Positions 35,474 to 44,897 of a stretch of 64,000 nucleotides of DNA are shown piece by piece. Source of the DNA: Hyphomicrobiales bacterium (GTDB taxonomy: Bacteria > Pseudomonadota > Alphaproteobacteria > Rhizobiales > Xanthobacteraceae); assembly GCA_021732215.1 (NCBI GenBank), contig JAKFVL010000009.1, positions 144,568 to 208,567 of the forward strand. Reading direction: 5' to 3'. Numbering within the stretch: position 1 is the first letter of the stretch; the number at the start of each line of letters is the position of its first letter. The notes beneath the pieces are model-generated. The model saw nothing but the letters and a program-made list of their open reading frames with translations. It did no database searches and had not been told where the DNA came from. The position numbers and the translations under genes are program-made.

Positions 35474-35737
35474 ATGTCTCAAATTTTCAAGGTGGTTCTC
35501 GCAGCAACGACGCTTGCAGCCGTCGCCATCGGCTGGGCAAGCGACGCATCGGCGGGCCGGCGCTTGCCCCCGCTCACTCGCTGCGGTCCGGACCTTGCTT
35601 ACCTCTGCCCCATCCGCGGGTATTTTGATCTGCCGCCCTATCGATACACTTTGGCGATATATCCGGGCTGTCTTCAAAAGCAGCGCGTTGACACCCCTCA
35701 TGGCGTCCGGCTTCGTCTCGTCGTTGTGTGCGGATAA
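35474..35737 (+). CDS. Small secreted Cys-containing protein
   Basis: This 87-residue protein has a signal peptide (KVVLAATTLAAVAIGWASDASA) and a mature part of about 58 residues with four Cys (RCGPDLAYLC...GC...VVCG), probably two disulfides. No family recognised. The ATG at 35474 is chosen because the signal peptide begins there; the open frame extends to 35303 without support. Confidence 0.5.
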   Translation: MSQIFKVVLAATTLAAVAIGWASDASAGRRLPPLTRCGPDLAYLCPIRGYFDLPPYRYTLAIYPGCLQKQRVDTPHGVRLRLVVVCG

Positions 35738-35821
35738 CCCATTGATGCTGGAACCGCGCGATCAGCGGCGGCCCGTGAAAGTCTATCGCATTCTGACCGG
35801 CATACGTCAGCGGACCCCGAC

Positions 35822-36193
35822 ATGCTGGTGAAAGCCATCGCCTGGGCTTTTATTGCCGGCTTGCTGATCCTCACCGTGGTTCCGGCATCTTCGCGCCCGC
35901 CAACGGGCGTCGATCATAACCTCGAACATTTTCTCGCCTTCGCGGCAGCTGGTTTGCTGTTTGCCTGCGCGCACCGAATTCCGCTCGCCTCGCTGCTTGC
36001 ATACGCCGTCGGATTCACCCTGGTGCTTGAGCTTCTGCAAATTCCGCTTCCCACCCGCCATGCCCGGTTCGAGGACTTTGTTGTTAATGGACTGGGTGCC
36101 GGCTTCGGCGCCGCGGTCATCGCGTGGCTTCGCAAAGTCGCCAGAAACAAAGATGCCGGGGAAACAGCCCCGGTCGACGGCCAGCAAAGCTGA
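35822..36193 (+). CDS. VanZ-like small membrane protein
   Basis: The 123-residue protein has four hydrophobic segments and the VanZ-family pattern: 'TVVPASSRPP', 'NLEHFLAFAAAGLLF', and a conserved 'LELLQIPLPTRHARFEDFVVNGLGAG' region. VanZ-like proteins are frequent in polysaccharide loci, but their biochemical role there is unknown. It ends 3 nt before the stop of the convergent glycosyltransferase gene. Confidence 0.75.
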   Translation: MLVKAIAWAFIAGLLILTVVPASSRPPTGVDHNLEHFLAFAAAGLLFACAHRIPLASLLAYAVGFTLVLELLQIPLPTRHARFEDFVVNGLGAGFGAAVIAWLRKVARNKDAGETAPVDGQQS

Positions 36194-36196
36194 CCC

Positions 36197-37330
36197 TCAT
36201 CGGAGGTTCAGCAATTCATGCAAGTAGATTTGCGCGCTTTTCTTCCACGAAAAAAAGACTGCCCGTTGACGGCCCTTCACGATCAAACTCGTCCGAAGGT
36301 TATGGTCCTTGGAAAGCGCAATGATGCAATCGATCCAGCCTTTGGAGTCATCCGGCGGCACATAAAGAGCGGCGTCTCCTCCAACTTCAGTCAAACTTGC
36401 GGCATTTGACGATATCACCGGACAACCGCTCGTCATCGCTTCGAGCAGCGGAATGCCAAAACCTTCGGTCTTTGAGGGAAAACAGAGACAAAGCGCGCCG
36501 GCATACAGGGCCGCCAATTCGTTATCGCCGACGTAACCCGTATAGCGGACGTTCGGCGTTTCGGTCTTCACCGTATCGTCAGCAAAAATTTTCGAGGAAG
36601 CGCCCACCACGACAATATCGAGTCCGGCGGCGTCGAGCGCACCGGCGCCATCGAGAATGACACCGATATTCTTGTGCTTCGCCTTGCTTCCCAGCAACAA
36701 AACATAGGGGCGGCTGATTTCCTTCAACATCGGTAACTTGGCGAGTCTCAAATCCCAACGAAGGACATGTTCATGACCGTTGGGCGCAATGAAAATCTTG
36801 TCGGCTGAGCATACCCCGAATTTTTCCAGCATCCGCGCCGAAAATTCCGAAACGGTGGCAACACGCCGTGCGCGGCGTCCGATCAAAGGCAGCAGGCTGC
36901 GATACACCAAGCCGAATGTCCCCGAATAGCTTTCGGATTCCAGGAACGTATTGGCATCGTGAATGCAAACAACATGGGACCGCGCCGCAAGCGGTCCAAA
37001 ATTTCCGAGGCTGAGAATTTTATCACCTCCGTACCACGGCAAAACCAGCTGGTCCCAAAGGTGCCCGGAGAGGAAATTCGATTGTCGACACGTGATGGCC
37101 TGCATGTCTGGCACCTCGCCTCCGGGCGTCACCAGATGCAGTTTCAACCGAGCCCCTATATCCTTGTTCTGCGAAAGCAACTCATCGAGGTTCTGGACTA
37201 TCTCCCGAGCGTAACGTTGAACGCCCGTGATCTGCTGTGTCAAAAATCGGCCGTTTATCACCCAACAAGGCGTATCTGCGGCATCGCGCATCACTGATCG
37301 GGGATTGTCCTGCTTTTGCATCGTCCGCAT
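36197..37330 (-). CDS. Family 4 glycosyltransferase (MtfB/WbaD-like)
   Basis: This 377-residue GT-B enzyme begins at the ATG that overlaps the GMC gene's stop (TGATG), so the two are co-translated; the frame to 37480 lies inside the GMC gene. The N-terminal WVINGRFLTQQITGVQRYA is typical of mannosyltransferases that act on a growing repeat unit. The donor-site motif is KTEGFGIPLLEAM. It is a paralogue of the enzyme at 40,288. Confidence 0.88.
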   Translation of the reverse strand: MRTMQKQDNPRSVMRDAADTPCWVINGRFLTQQITGVQRYAREIVQNLDELLSQNKDIGARLKLHLVTPGGEVPDMQAITCRQSNFLSGHLWDQLVLPWYGGDKILSLGNFGPLAARSHVVCIHDANTFLESESYSGTFGLVYRSLLPLIGRRARRVATVSEFSARMLEKFGVCSADKIFIAPNGHEHVLRWDLRLAKLPMLKEISRPYVLLLGSKAKHKNIGVILDGAGALDAAGLDIVVVGASSKIFADDTVKTETPNVRYTGYVGDNELAALYAGALCLCFPSKTEGFGIPLLEAMTSGCPVISSNAASLTEVGGDAALYVPPDDSKGWIDCIIALSKDHNLRTSLIVKGRQRAVFFSWKKSAQIYLHELLNLR

Positions 37331-38943
37331 CACCGCAGACCGGATGACAGCTGCCTCTTGAGCGTATCCGCGAGACGGATCGCCATGGCAACAATCATGT
37401 GAGTGGGATTTACGTGGCTGGATGTCGGGAAAATCGAGCTTCCGGCAACGAACAGGCCATGCACGCCGTGAACCTGGCAATTGGCATCGACAACGCCGGC
37501 TTTCGGATCTGCGGACATGCGAGTCGTGCCGGTAGGGTGAGCGACATCCTGAAATGCCGGCGGAAATTTTTCGTCGTTGACAACCCAGCTGTCTAACTCA
37601 AGTTCGTTCAGACCAAGCCGCTTGAATTCCGCCTCCACAAGCCGGCCCAGCATTCTGACGGTGCGTTGCTCTTGCTCGGATATTTTCCAGTTAATCCGCG
37701 GAATCGGTATGCCATAGCGATCTTTTCTGTCCGACAACGTAATCCGGCTCTCCGGATCCGGGCGCTGTTCCACAATGCATTCCAGTTCAAGCCGCTCAAG
37801 TTTGCGCGGCAGGCCATTTCCATCGACCAGGAATTGTTTCAGACCTCTTCTTATCATTCCGAGGTTCGATCCAACAAAACCGCAATCCTTGATTAGGGAC
37901 CCGGTGCCGCGCAAAATCCGAGACAGCGCGTTCCAGGGATCATCCTTTGTAACGACCTCATTGAGCCAAACGGCGCAATTGAGAAGCTCGTGCTGCCTTT
38001 GATACACCGGGCTAAGACGGAGACCGTGGCGAAACCGGTGCGTACCAGCGGCGGTCTTCACGTTATAGACGCCGAGTGTGCGCTGCAGCGCCTCCGACGA
38101 TTCTACGTTGAAATGACCGACGCGGCCGCGCGGGTGATCCATGAGAAAGCGGCCTACCAAATCATTCTGATTTCCGACACCTCGTGAAATGACGCGATTC
38201 GATGCCAGCAACAGCCGGGCGTTCTCTATACCACCGGCACACAGAACGAGGCGCGGAGTGTGGATCGTTCGAACAGCGCCGCCGCGATCGCGCACCTCGA
38301 CGGATTGAACGCACGATCCGGTATCCATCGTATTGATGTGAGTAACCGTTGCATTCAGAATCACGTTCGCGGCGGCAGCCGCGCCGGACTGCAAATTCTT
38401 GCCAAGCCTCATGTAGTCAAATCGATTGCTTGCATCCTTGCTGAACTGCCAGAAGAACGGAACGAGCAAATCATCGTTCAAATCGGGGGTCGATTTACGT
38501 CTTCCCGAAAGAGTCCAGAAGGAGTCGGTGGTGAATCCGGCACCGGCACCAATTCCCAGATAAGGAGCTGACCGGACAAGAAAGGGCGTCAAATCCTGCG
38601 CGACAAAAGGCCAGCCGGAATGTGGAACCCAATCGCGCGTCTCGAAGTCAATGTCATCGAAGGGAGCGCATCGGCCGGTCCATGTTTTCGTACTCCCACC
38701 AAGCATACGATTGCGTACGAGCCATTGGTCGGCCACGCGAGGCTGGCCGACATTCTCCACTTCGTTGAGTGCATCGACGTTGACGTCCCGTTCAATTCCA
38801 CCGCTTTCGAGCAAGACGACGCGACAGCGCTCGCCAGCCAGTTCCCGCGCGATCGTCGATCCTGCGGGCCCGCTCCCGACCACGCAAACATCCGCTTCCA
38901 GCCTTGCTTCCGGTTCAATATCGCGGAGATCAACGACAGGCAT
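37330..38943 (-). CDS. GMC-family FAD-dependent oxidoreductase
   Basis: This 537-residue flavoprotein has the dinucleotide motif VVGSGPAG (21-28), followed by VVLLESGG and the GMC pattern 'RMLGGSTKTWTGRCAPFDDIDF'. The C-terminal substrate region includes HPTGTTRMS and SSHVNPT with the active-site His. GMC enzymes oxidise sugar or alcohol hydroxyls. Fused to a glycosyltransferase by overlapping stop/start codons, it may oxidise a sugar nucleotide, lipid-linked sugar or polymer unit. It lacks a signal peptide, so it acts in the cytoplasm unless exported with a partner. The start is ATG 38943; TTG 38955 is possible. Confidence 0.88.
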   Translation of the reverse strand: MPVVDLRDIEPEARLEADVCVVGSGPAGSTIARELAGERCRVVLLESGGIERDVNVDALNEVENVGQPRVADQWLVRNRMLGGSTKTWTGRCAPFDDIDFETRDWVPHSGWPFVAQDLTPFLVRSAPYLGIGAGAGFTTDSFWTLSGRRKSTPDLNDDLLVPFFWQFSKDASNRFDYMRLGKNLQSGAAAAANVILNATVTHINTMDTGSCVQSVEVRDRGGAVRTIHTPRLVLCAGGIENARLLLASNRVISRGVGNQNDLVGRFLMDHPRGRVGHFNVESSEALQRTLGVYNVKTAAGTHRFRHGLRLSPVYQRQHELLNCAVWLNEVVTKDDPWNALSRILRGTGSLIKDCGFVGSNLGMIRRGLKQFLVDGNGLPRKLERLELECIVEQRPDPESRITLSDRKDRYGIPIPRINWKISEQEQRTVRMLGRLVEAEFKRLGLNELELDSWVVNDEKFPPAFQDVAHPTGTTRMSADPKAGVVDANCQVHGVHGLFVAGSSIFPTSSHVNPTHMIVAMAIRLADTLKRQLSSGLR

Positions 38944-39147
38944 CTTCTCACCCAATATCAGAATCCCGAGATATCAGACCCTCGAAATCCCGCGATTTAC
39001 CATTCCGAGAGCGATGCCGAACACCGACCAGCGTTCAAACGCTCCATAACAAAGTTTTCCATACTTGCCGGTTTTCTGTAAATCTCGTTTCCTGTGCGCT
39101 ATGGTCATCTATTGGCTTCAACTCATTGCAAAAATCCGGCCACCCCC

Positions 39148-40251
39148 ATGCAGTCTCCGATCAAAGTCTTCGTTCACCTTGCCTACGGGTACGGTGCGCG
39201 GCAATGGGCGCAGCGCTGGAAGGATGGCAAGATCATCGGAATCAACGAGCCCTTGCCCTACGGATATTTCAGGGCGGCGCAATTCGGATGCTCCGTGGAT
39301 CACTCGCAAGACAAAGACGAATCCGCTCCGGAGAAAATCCTTCGCCTCGGCGTTCGCGCTATCCTTGGATTCGACGTCATTCATGCATGGCGAAATTTCA
39401 AGCAGATGATGGAAGCCGATGTCATATGGACCCACACGGAGTCCCAGTACCTCGCGATTTTGCTTTTGTTTCGATTGACCCGGCGAGAGCGCAGGCCAAA
39501 ACTGATCGCACAGAGCGTTTGGCTGATAGATCGTTGGAGTCAATTCTCTCATATGAAACGGCGGCTATTTGCCTGGCTGATTCAACAGGCGGATATTCTC
39601 ACCTTTCTCTCACCGGATAATCTCGCGATCGCTCGAAATCTGTTTCCGGGAGTTCGATCGGAACTGGTTCTTTTTGGTATCAATGCCGACCACAAAATTG
39701 CCCCGGCTTTGCGTTCGCCGCACCCGGTCCTGAGGATCGCGTCACTTGGAAATGACGAACACCGCGACTGGCCAATCTTGATAGAAACTGTGAGCAAACG
39801 GCACGATTGGGCACTCAGGATTGCTTCTTCCCAGGTTCCGGCGGCGTCTCTCAGGCATTCTCCGAACGTCGAAATCGTCCGGCCTAAATCCAATGAAGAA
39901 CTTTTTGACCTTTACCGATGGGCGGACCTGCTCGTCATCGCCTTGCGTCCTAACGCGCATGGATCCGGAATCACGGTCATTCAGGAGGCCGTACTGCGCG
40001 GTGTACCGGTCATCTGTTCAGACGTCGGCGGGCTCAGAGCCTATTTCTCAGACGATGAAATTCGGTTTGTGAAAGCGCAAGACAGCAGCGCGCTCGAACA
40101 GGACATAAGCAAAGCAGGCGCCGATCCGGAAGGCCGCCTTGCAATGGCAACAAGAGCTCAAGCCCGCATGGGACCCGCGGGACTAAGCTCGGAGTCTTAT
40201 GTCCGGCGTCATGTAGAAATCTCCCGCGACTTGCTGAATGCAGCCACTTGA
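39148..40251 (+). CDS. Glycosyltransferase (GT-B, family 4-like)
   Basis: This 367-residue protein starts MQSPIKVFVHLAYGYG. The C-terminal Rossmann domain has a donor region 'NAHGSGITVIQEAVLRGVPVICSDVGG', in which Glu of the family E-x7-E pair is seen as IQEAV. It is divergent from the GMC gene (204 nt apart). Confidence 0.8.
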   Translation: MQSPIKVFVHLAYGYGARQWAQRWKDGKIIGINEPLPYGYFRAAQFGCSVDHSQDKDESAPEKILRLGVRAILGFDVIHAWRNFKQMMEADVIWTHTESQYLAILLLFRLTRRERRPKLIAQSVWLIDRWSQFSHMKRRLFAWLIQQADILTFLSPDNLAIARNLFPGVRSELVLFGINADHKIAPALRSPHPVLRIASLGNDEHRDWPILIETVSKRHDWALRIASSQVPAASLRHSPNVEIVRPKSNEELFDLYRWADLLVIALRPNAHGSGITVIQEAVLRGVPVICSDVGGLRAYFSDDEIRFVKAQDSSALEQDISKAGADPEGRLAMATRAQARMGPAGLSSESYVRRHVEISRDLLNAAT

Positions 40252-40287
40252 AGGGGACACTCAGCGGCTGTGGCAGATCCGGAAAAA

Positions 40288-41397
40288 TCAGCTTGCCGCG
40301 ACTTCAGTTACTTTTTGCCACAGCGCATCTGAAGTGCGCTGCCATGTGTATTTCGCCGCCATGGCTTGGCCAAGCGCCAGCTTCGATGCCCGTCGTCCCG
40401 GCTCGTCCCGGAAACGCAGGATCGCATCTCGCCAAGCGACTGGAGAGTCCGAGTCGACATAAACCACGTCATCGCCCAGAACCTCGCGCATGCTGCCGTA
40501 TGGGGTCGTGATGACCGGCGAGCCTGCGTTCAAGGCTTCGAGCTGAGTCATGGCAAATCCTTCGGTTTTCGCAGGCTGAACAAATACGAGCGCGTTGTCG
40601 TAGAGTGCCCGCAGTTGACCATCGCTGATGCCGGACAGAGTGACAAAATCGTCTCCAAGATCTGCAGCAATTTTTAAAGTCTTCCTCAAATCAGCCCGCG
40701 CAACAACGGCGAGTTTCGGCCGCGGCCGCTCCATCCGGCTGAAAGCCTCATAGATCACTTCGGTATTCTTATAGGCAAAACTACTGCCCAGCATCAGCAC
40801 GTAGCCGTAAGGAACGAGCCCGAAAGATTCGAGAACAGAGTGATCTGGCGGCGTTCTCAGCAGATGCTCCGCGCCGTTGTGAACGACGGCGATTTTTGAA
40901 GCACGAGCAATACGAAACCGCTGTAGCATCTCGCTGGAAAACTGCGAAACCGTAATGACCTGCCGCGCCATTCGGCCAGCCAGTTTCGCTAGCTTCTGAT
41001 GGATGAGACGCTCATTCCTGGGATAGGATTCCGGAAACAAGAATACTTGAGCATCGTGCAAATAAGTGATCGATCTCGTATGAACGAGCGGCGCAATATT
41101 CGCGAAATTGATGAGAGTGCCGTCCCGGGCCAGCAAGCCGAGATCGATCATTTCCCACAGCCGCCCCCCAAACAAGTCCCGCTTCCGGAGTTTGATGCCC
41201 TCCAGATCGAGCGAGCGGATGGAGTCGGTCGGACACAAAACCTCGATCGCGTAGCCCGAGAATCGCGGATCGCCCGACTGGATTGCCTTGTCCCAGCATG
41301 TCAGGACTTCCTCTGCCACGCGCGACGTCCCTGTAATGGACCCGCGGAGAAATCGGCCATTGACGTAGATTTTCCGCAGCGAATTGCTCATTGTCAT
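40288..41397 (-). CDS. Family 4 glycosyltransferase
   Basis: This 369-residue GT-B enzyme is paralogous to that at 36,197: N-terminus KIYVNGRFLRGSITGTSRV and donor site KTEGFAMTQLEAL. Two ATGs six bases apart (41397, 41391) can serve as the start. The open frame upstream to 41466 lacks family similarity. It is convergent with the glycosyltransferase ending at 40251. Confidence 0.87.
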   Translation of the reverse strand: MTMSNSLRKIYVNGRFLRGSITGTSRVAEEVLTCWDKAIQSGDPRFSGYAIEVLCPTDSIRSLDLEGIKLRKRDLFGGRLWEMIDLGLLARDGTLINFANIAPLVHTRSITYLHDAQVFLFPESYPRNERLIHQKLAKLAGRMARQVITVSQFSSEMLQRFRIARASKIAVVHNGAEHLLRTPPDHSVLESFGLVPYGYVLMLGSSFAYKNTEVIYEAFSRMERPRPKLAVVARADLRKTLKIAADLGDDFVTLSGISDGQLRALYDNALVFVQPAKTEGFAMTQLEALNAGSPVITTPYGSMREVLGDDVVYVDSDSPVAWRDAILRFRDEPGRRASKLALGQAMAAKYTWQRTSDALWQKVTEVAAS

Positions 41398-41557
41398 TTT
41401 GCGCTCAGGAGTAGCCTGCCGGCGATAATACGAATAGAGAGGCAAATGTGATGCCAGCCATAACACCCGCCCGTTAGGGCTGTTTGCTTAAATTGCTTGA
41501 AGCGCCGGAGCCCCGAATACCAAACTTGATATAGTTGGCGGTCCGCCGTGGAGTATT

Positions 41558-42736
41558 TTGATCGTGGGCCAAGCCGAGGTTTTGTTCTTTTTCACAGGTT
41601 GTTTTGTCCGCATGACGGACGGCTGCCACGTGCGCGCTTGCCAGGATCTGGAGATGCTGGTCGCAACCGATCGATCCGTCGCTGTTTACTCCTACCGCAA
41701 TCACGGTCAATGGCCGTGGCGGGAAGCTGATATCGAAAATTTTCACAGGCGTTTTCCTACTGTGGAACTCGTGCTCGATGATTGGACTTTCACACTCAGG
41801 ATCGCCCAAAAAGTCAGGAGCATTGCGGCTATTGTAGGTGGCCGGTTAGGGACGTGGGCTCAAAATATCCGCATACCGGGCGCTTCACCCGGTCTAGACA
41901 AATTACGAGAGCTTGCGTCGCTCCGCGTCGCCGTCATTAGCTACACGTGGGGAGCCTCTCATCTCAACGGCCGCCCTGCCCCGCGCATCATCATCGATAC
42001 CCACGATTTAATGTCGCTGGAAAGGATCCAGGAGAGACCCGCGGGGATGCTGGATTTGGCAGCGTATTCCAGGCTTCGCCAGGAACTCTTCTATCTCGGT
42101 CTTGCCGATGAGATCTGGTCGATCTCCTACTCCGAATTCTGGTTCTTGCGCGCATTCTTGGGAGTGGCCCGGATTCGCATGGTGCCACCTGCATTGCGCT
42201 CTTGGGAGCTCACAAGGGATATTTCCGATCAACATCCCCGCTTCGATCTGGTTTTCGTGGGCTCGGATAACCGATGGAACGGAAAATCGGTGACCGCCTT
42301 GCTCCGCACATGCGACGCATGGGGTATCGGTCTAAAGATCGGAATTGCTGGAGCCGTCTGCACCAATGAGGAGGTTCGTTCGGTTGCCGAAAAAATCCCT
42401 GGCGTCGAATTGTTGGGCTTCGTTGACGATCTGGACCGGCTCTACGCCAGTGCGCGGGCTGCCGTTTGCCCGGTAGAGGGCACCGGGACGAAGATCAAAC
42501 TCATCGAAGCGCTGAAGGCAGGACGCCCGGTGTTCGCCGCTGCCGGATCCATGGCCGGCTTGCTGCCGGGTTATGAAACGTGTGTTTTTCCGATCGATCG
42601 GAATACAGTCGAGCATGTATTGCACGACCCTCGCTCCCTGGCTGCGGCTCAAGCCGCAGCAATCAGCTATTCGAAGGTTTACGACATGGATATCGTTACC
42701 GAGCAAGTCCGCAGTTCCATCAAGCATCTGGCATGA
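41558..42736 (+). CDS. Glycosyltransferase (GT-B)
   Basis: This protein of about 392 residues has the C-terminal donor-site region CPVEGTGTKIKLIEALKAG, as in GT4/GT1 members that use nucleotide-activated hexoses. The start is uncertain: TTG 41558 is four bases after GGAG, and GTG 41564 ten bases after it. Its stop overlaps the ATG of the nucleotidyltransferase gene (ATGA), tying it to the activated-sugar gene set. Confidence 0.82.
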   Translation: MIVGQAEVLFFFTGCFVRMTDGCHVRACQDLEMLVATDRSVAVYSYRNHGQWPWREADIENFHRRFPTVELVLDDWTFTLRIAQKVRSIAAIVGGRLGTWAQNIRIPGASPGLDKLRELASLRVAVISYTWGASHLNGRPAPRIIIDTHDLMSLERIQERPAGMLDLAAYSRLRQELFYLGLADEIWSISYSEFWFLRAFLGVARIRMVPPALRSWELTRDISDQHPRFDLVFVGSDNRWNGKSVTALLRTCDAWGIGLKIGIAGAVCTNEEVRSVAEKIPGVELLGFVDDLDRLYASARAAVCPVEGTGTKIKLIEALKAGRPVFAAAGSMAGLLPGYETCVFPIDRNTVEHVLHDPRSLAAAQAAAISYSKVYDMDIVTEQVRSSIKHLA

Positions 42737-43479
42737 GCGAAGATCAATCTGTAGCCCCGGTGCGACAGGCGGTGTTTCTGGTTGGAGGCAAGGGAACGCG
42801 ATTGGGCGGGCTCACCGCAAATACTCCCAAACCGCTTCTCACTCTCGCTCCCGGCTTGCGCTTTCTGGATGTGCTGATCGACCGTGCTGCCCGGCACGGT
42901 TTCGATGACATTATCCTACTGGCCGGACATCTCGGCGGGCAGGTCGAAGAATTGTACGGCAATCGCACGCACGCAGGGGCGCACATTAGCGTCATGCGCG
43001 AGCCCGAACCCGCGGGAACCGGCGGTGCTATTCGTTTTGCCGCCGATCGTCTGGCGCCGTTCTTCTTGCTCGCCAACGGGGATTCGCTGTTCGATATCGA
43101 TTTGCGCGCATTGGCGGCCAGCCCTGAACCCTCGATTATCGGAAGGCTCGCATTGCGCCTTGTGCCAGATACGTCGCGCTACGGTGCGGTCGAAGTTGAC
43201 GATCGGCAGATTACGCGGTTCGTCGAGAAGAAAGCGGATAACGGTTCGGGATGGATCAGCGGAGGAATCTATCTTCTCAACCGCCAGATTCTCGATTGGA
43301 TCGCGGGGCCGTGCTCGATCGAAAGCGATGTCTTCCCAGCCCTTGTGGCCAAGCGGCTGCTGCAGGGTTATCGTTACGACGACTACTTTATCGACATCGG
43401 TTTGCCCGAAACTTTTGCGCAAGCGTGTCGCGAGATACCGGCGCTCCTGCACAAGCCGATCGCATCAAGAGCGCTCTGA
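42733..43479 (+). CDS. Sugar-1-phosphate nucleotidyltransferase (HddC-like)
   Basis: This 248-residue nucleotidyltransferase has the N-terminal signature FLVGGKGTRLGGLT with PKPLL and the metal-binding ANGDSLFDID. The short form, lacking a C-terminal beta-helix, and its neighbour kinase are typical of heptose-1-phosphate guanylyltransferases (HddC/WcbM), though a hexose 1-phosphate is also possible. The start at 42733 overlaps the preceding glycosyltransferase stop. Confidence 0.82.
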   Translation: MSEDQSVAPVRQAVFLVGGKGTRLGGLTANTPKPLLTLAPGLRFLDVLIDRAARHGFDDIILLAGHLGGQVEELYGNRTHAGAHISVMREPEPAGTGGAIRFAADRLAPFFLLANGDSLFDIDLRALAASPEPSIIGRLALRLVPDTSRYGAVEVDDRQITRFVEKKADNGSGWISGGIYLLNRQILDWIAGPCSIESDVFPALVAKRLLQGYRYDDYFIDIGLPETFAQACREIPALLHKPIASRAL

Positions 43480-43910
43480 ATACGCGATCAGCGTCGGGCT
43501 CATATTTTCAGGTTTGATGTTTGCCGACAATTGATCGGGCAGCACCCGTTAACCGGGCCGCCGTATTGCGCCGGCATATAAAAAGTTCCCATGGCGGAGA
43601 CTTTGGTTATCTGCCTGTGTCCGATTGACGCGCAATCCCTGACACCGCAGCCAAGCGGACCGGAAGGTTAACTCAGCGCACCATTGAAGTCGCCGAAACG
43701 GGGTAAATCCCTACAGATATACCGCTCCCTTGAAGGAGTGAGGGAGAAGGTGGAACTTCGAAAATCTGCAAATGAACACGCGCTGCCCGCTTAAGATTAA
43801 CGGCTCAAATTTCTCGACTAATAAACCGGAAATGCCCAATGTGTCTGGACTAGCAGGGTTTTTGCGGCGTTTTTCAGCCCGTAGCTATACAGTCGTTGGA
43901 GACCAAGTTT
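43480..43910. promoter_or_regulatory. Gap inside the sugar-activation gene set, probable promoter
   Basis: These 431 nt hold no recognised gene. Features include CCGTTAACCGGG near 43548 and AAGGTTAACTC near 43663, and a TATAAAA stretch near 43577. The next gene has a good RBS (TTGGAG) just before its ATG, so a promoter here probably drives 43,911-47,375. Confidence 0.4.
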
Positions 43911-44843
43911 ATGAAGATCCTCATTACAGGGGGCGCAGGGTATATCGGTTCGGTCTTGATACCGACGCTTCTCGAACATGGCCATGATGTCACGGTCCTC
44001 GATACGTTCGATCGCGGCACAACGGAACTGGCCGATAGTTGCCGCTACAACGGCTTTGAGCCGGTAAAAGGCGACGCACGAGATCAACGATTGCTCGATG
44101 AGTTGGTGCCGCGTGCTGACGTGTTGATTCCGCTCGCCGCGCTGGTCGGCGCACCTTTGTGCAAACAAGACCCGATCACAGCGACGACACTGAACCAGGA
44201 CGCGGTTGTTGCGCTTGTGAAGCGAACCTCGCGTTCTCAGATCGTGGTCTATCCGACGACCAACTCAGGTTACGGCGTTGGCGAGACAGGCAAGTTCTGC
44301 ACGGAAGAAACCCCGCTGAAGCCGATCTCGCTCTACGGCGTAACCAAATGCGAGGCCGAAAACAGCGTACTCGGCGCCGGCAACGGCGTTTCGCTGAGAC
44401 TTGCAACTGTGATGGGAATGTCCCCGCGCATGCGCATCGACCTTCTGGTCAACGATTTCACCTGGCGTGCGGTGACCGACCGCGCTGTGGTTATTTTCGA
44501 AGGCCACTTCAAACGAAACTACATCCATGTTCGCGACGTCGTTAAAGGCTTCGAGCATGCGATCGCAAACCACGGCCGGATGAAAGGCAACGCCTACAAT
44601 CTTGGCCTATCAAGCGCGAACCTGTCCAAACTTGAGCTTTGCGCAATCATCAAAGAGCAGGTGCCGGCGTTCAATTATCTGGAAGCTCCGATTGGCGAAG
44701 ACCCTGACAAGCGCGACTACATTGTCTCGAATGACAAACTCGAAGCGACGGGCTGGCAGCCGGACTGGTCTCTTCAAGCGAGCATCGCAGAATTGATCCG
44801 CGGGTATCGGATGCTGCGCAATTCCCGGTACGCCAATGTGTGA
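43911..44843 (+). CDS. NAD-dependent nucleotide-sugar epimerase/dehydratase (extended SDR)
   Basis: This 310-residue protein has GGAGYIGS (7-14) and YGVTK with Tyr142 and Lys146; the position of the usual catalytic Thr/Ser is filled by PTTNSGYG. The ATG at 43911 has GGAG nine bases upstream, while the TTG at 43896 would cover that RBS. It presumably modifies the nucleotide sugar made by the HddC-like enzyme, for example by C4 or C3/C5 chemistry preceding transamination. Confidence 0.87.
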   Translation: MKILITGGAGYIGSVLIPTLLEHGHDVTVLDTFDRGTTELADSCRYNGFEPVKGDARDQRLLDELVPRADVLIPLAALVGAPLCKQDPITATTLNQDAVVALVKRTSRSQIVVYPTTNSGYGVGETGKFCTEETPLKPISLYGVTKCEAENSVLGAGNGVSLRLATVMGMSPRMRIDLLVNDFTWRAVTDRAVVIFEGHFKRNYIHVRDVVKGFEHAIANHGRMKGNAYNLGLSSANLSKLELCAIIKEQVPAFNYLEAPIGEDPDKRDYIVSNDKLEATGWQPDWSLQASIAELIRGYRMLRNSRYANV

Positions 44844-44897
44844 TTGCCGCAAAGCACGCCTCATGGACCGACGCCAGTCGCTGTTGCCGGTGCAACC

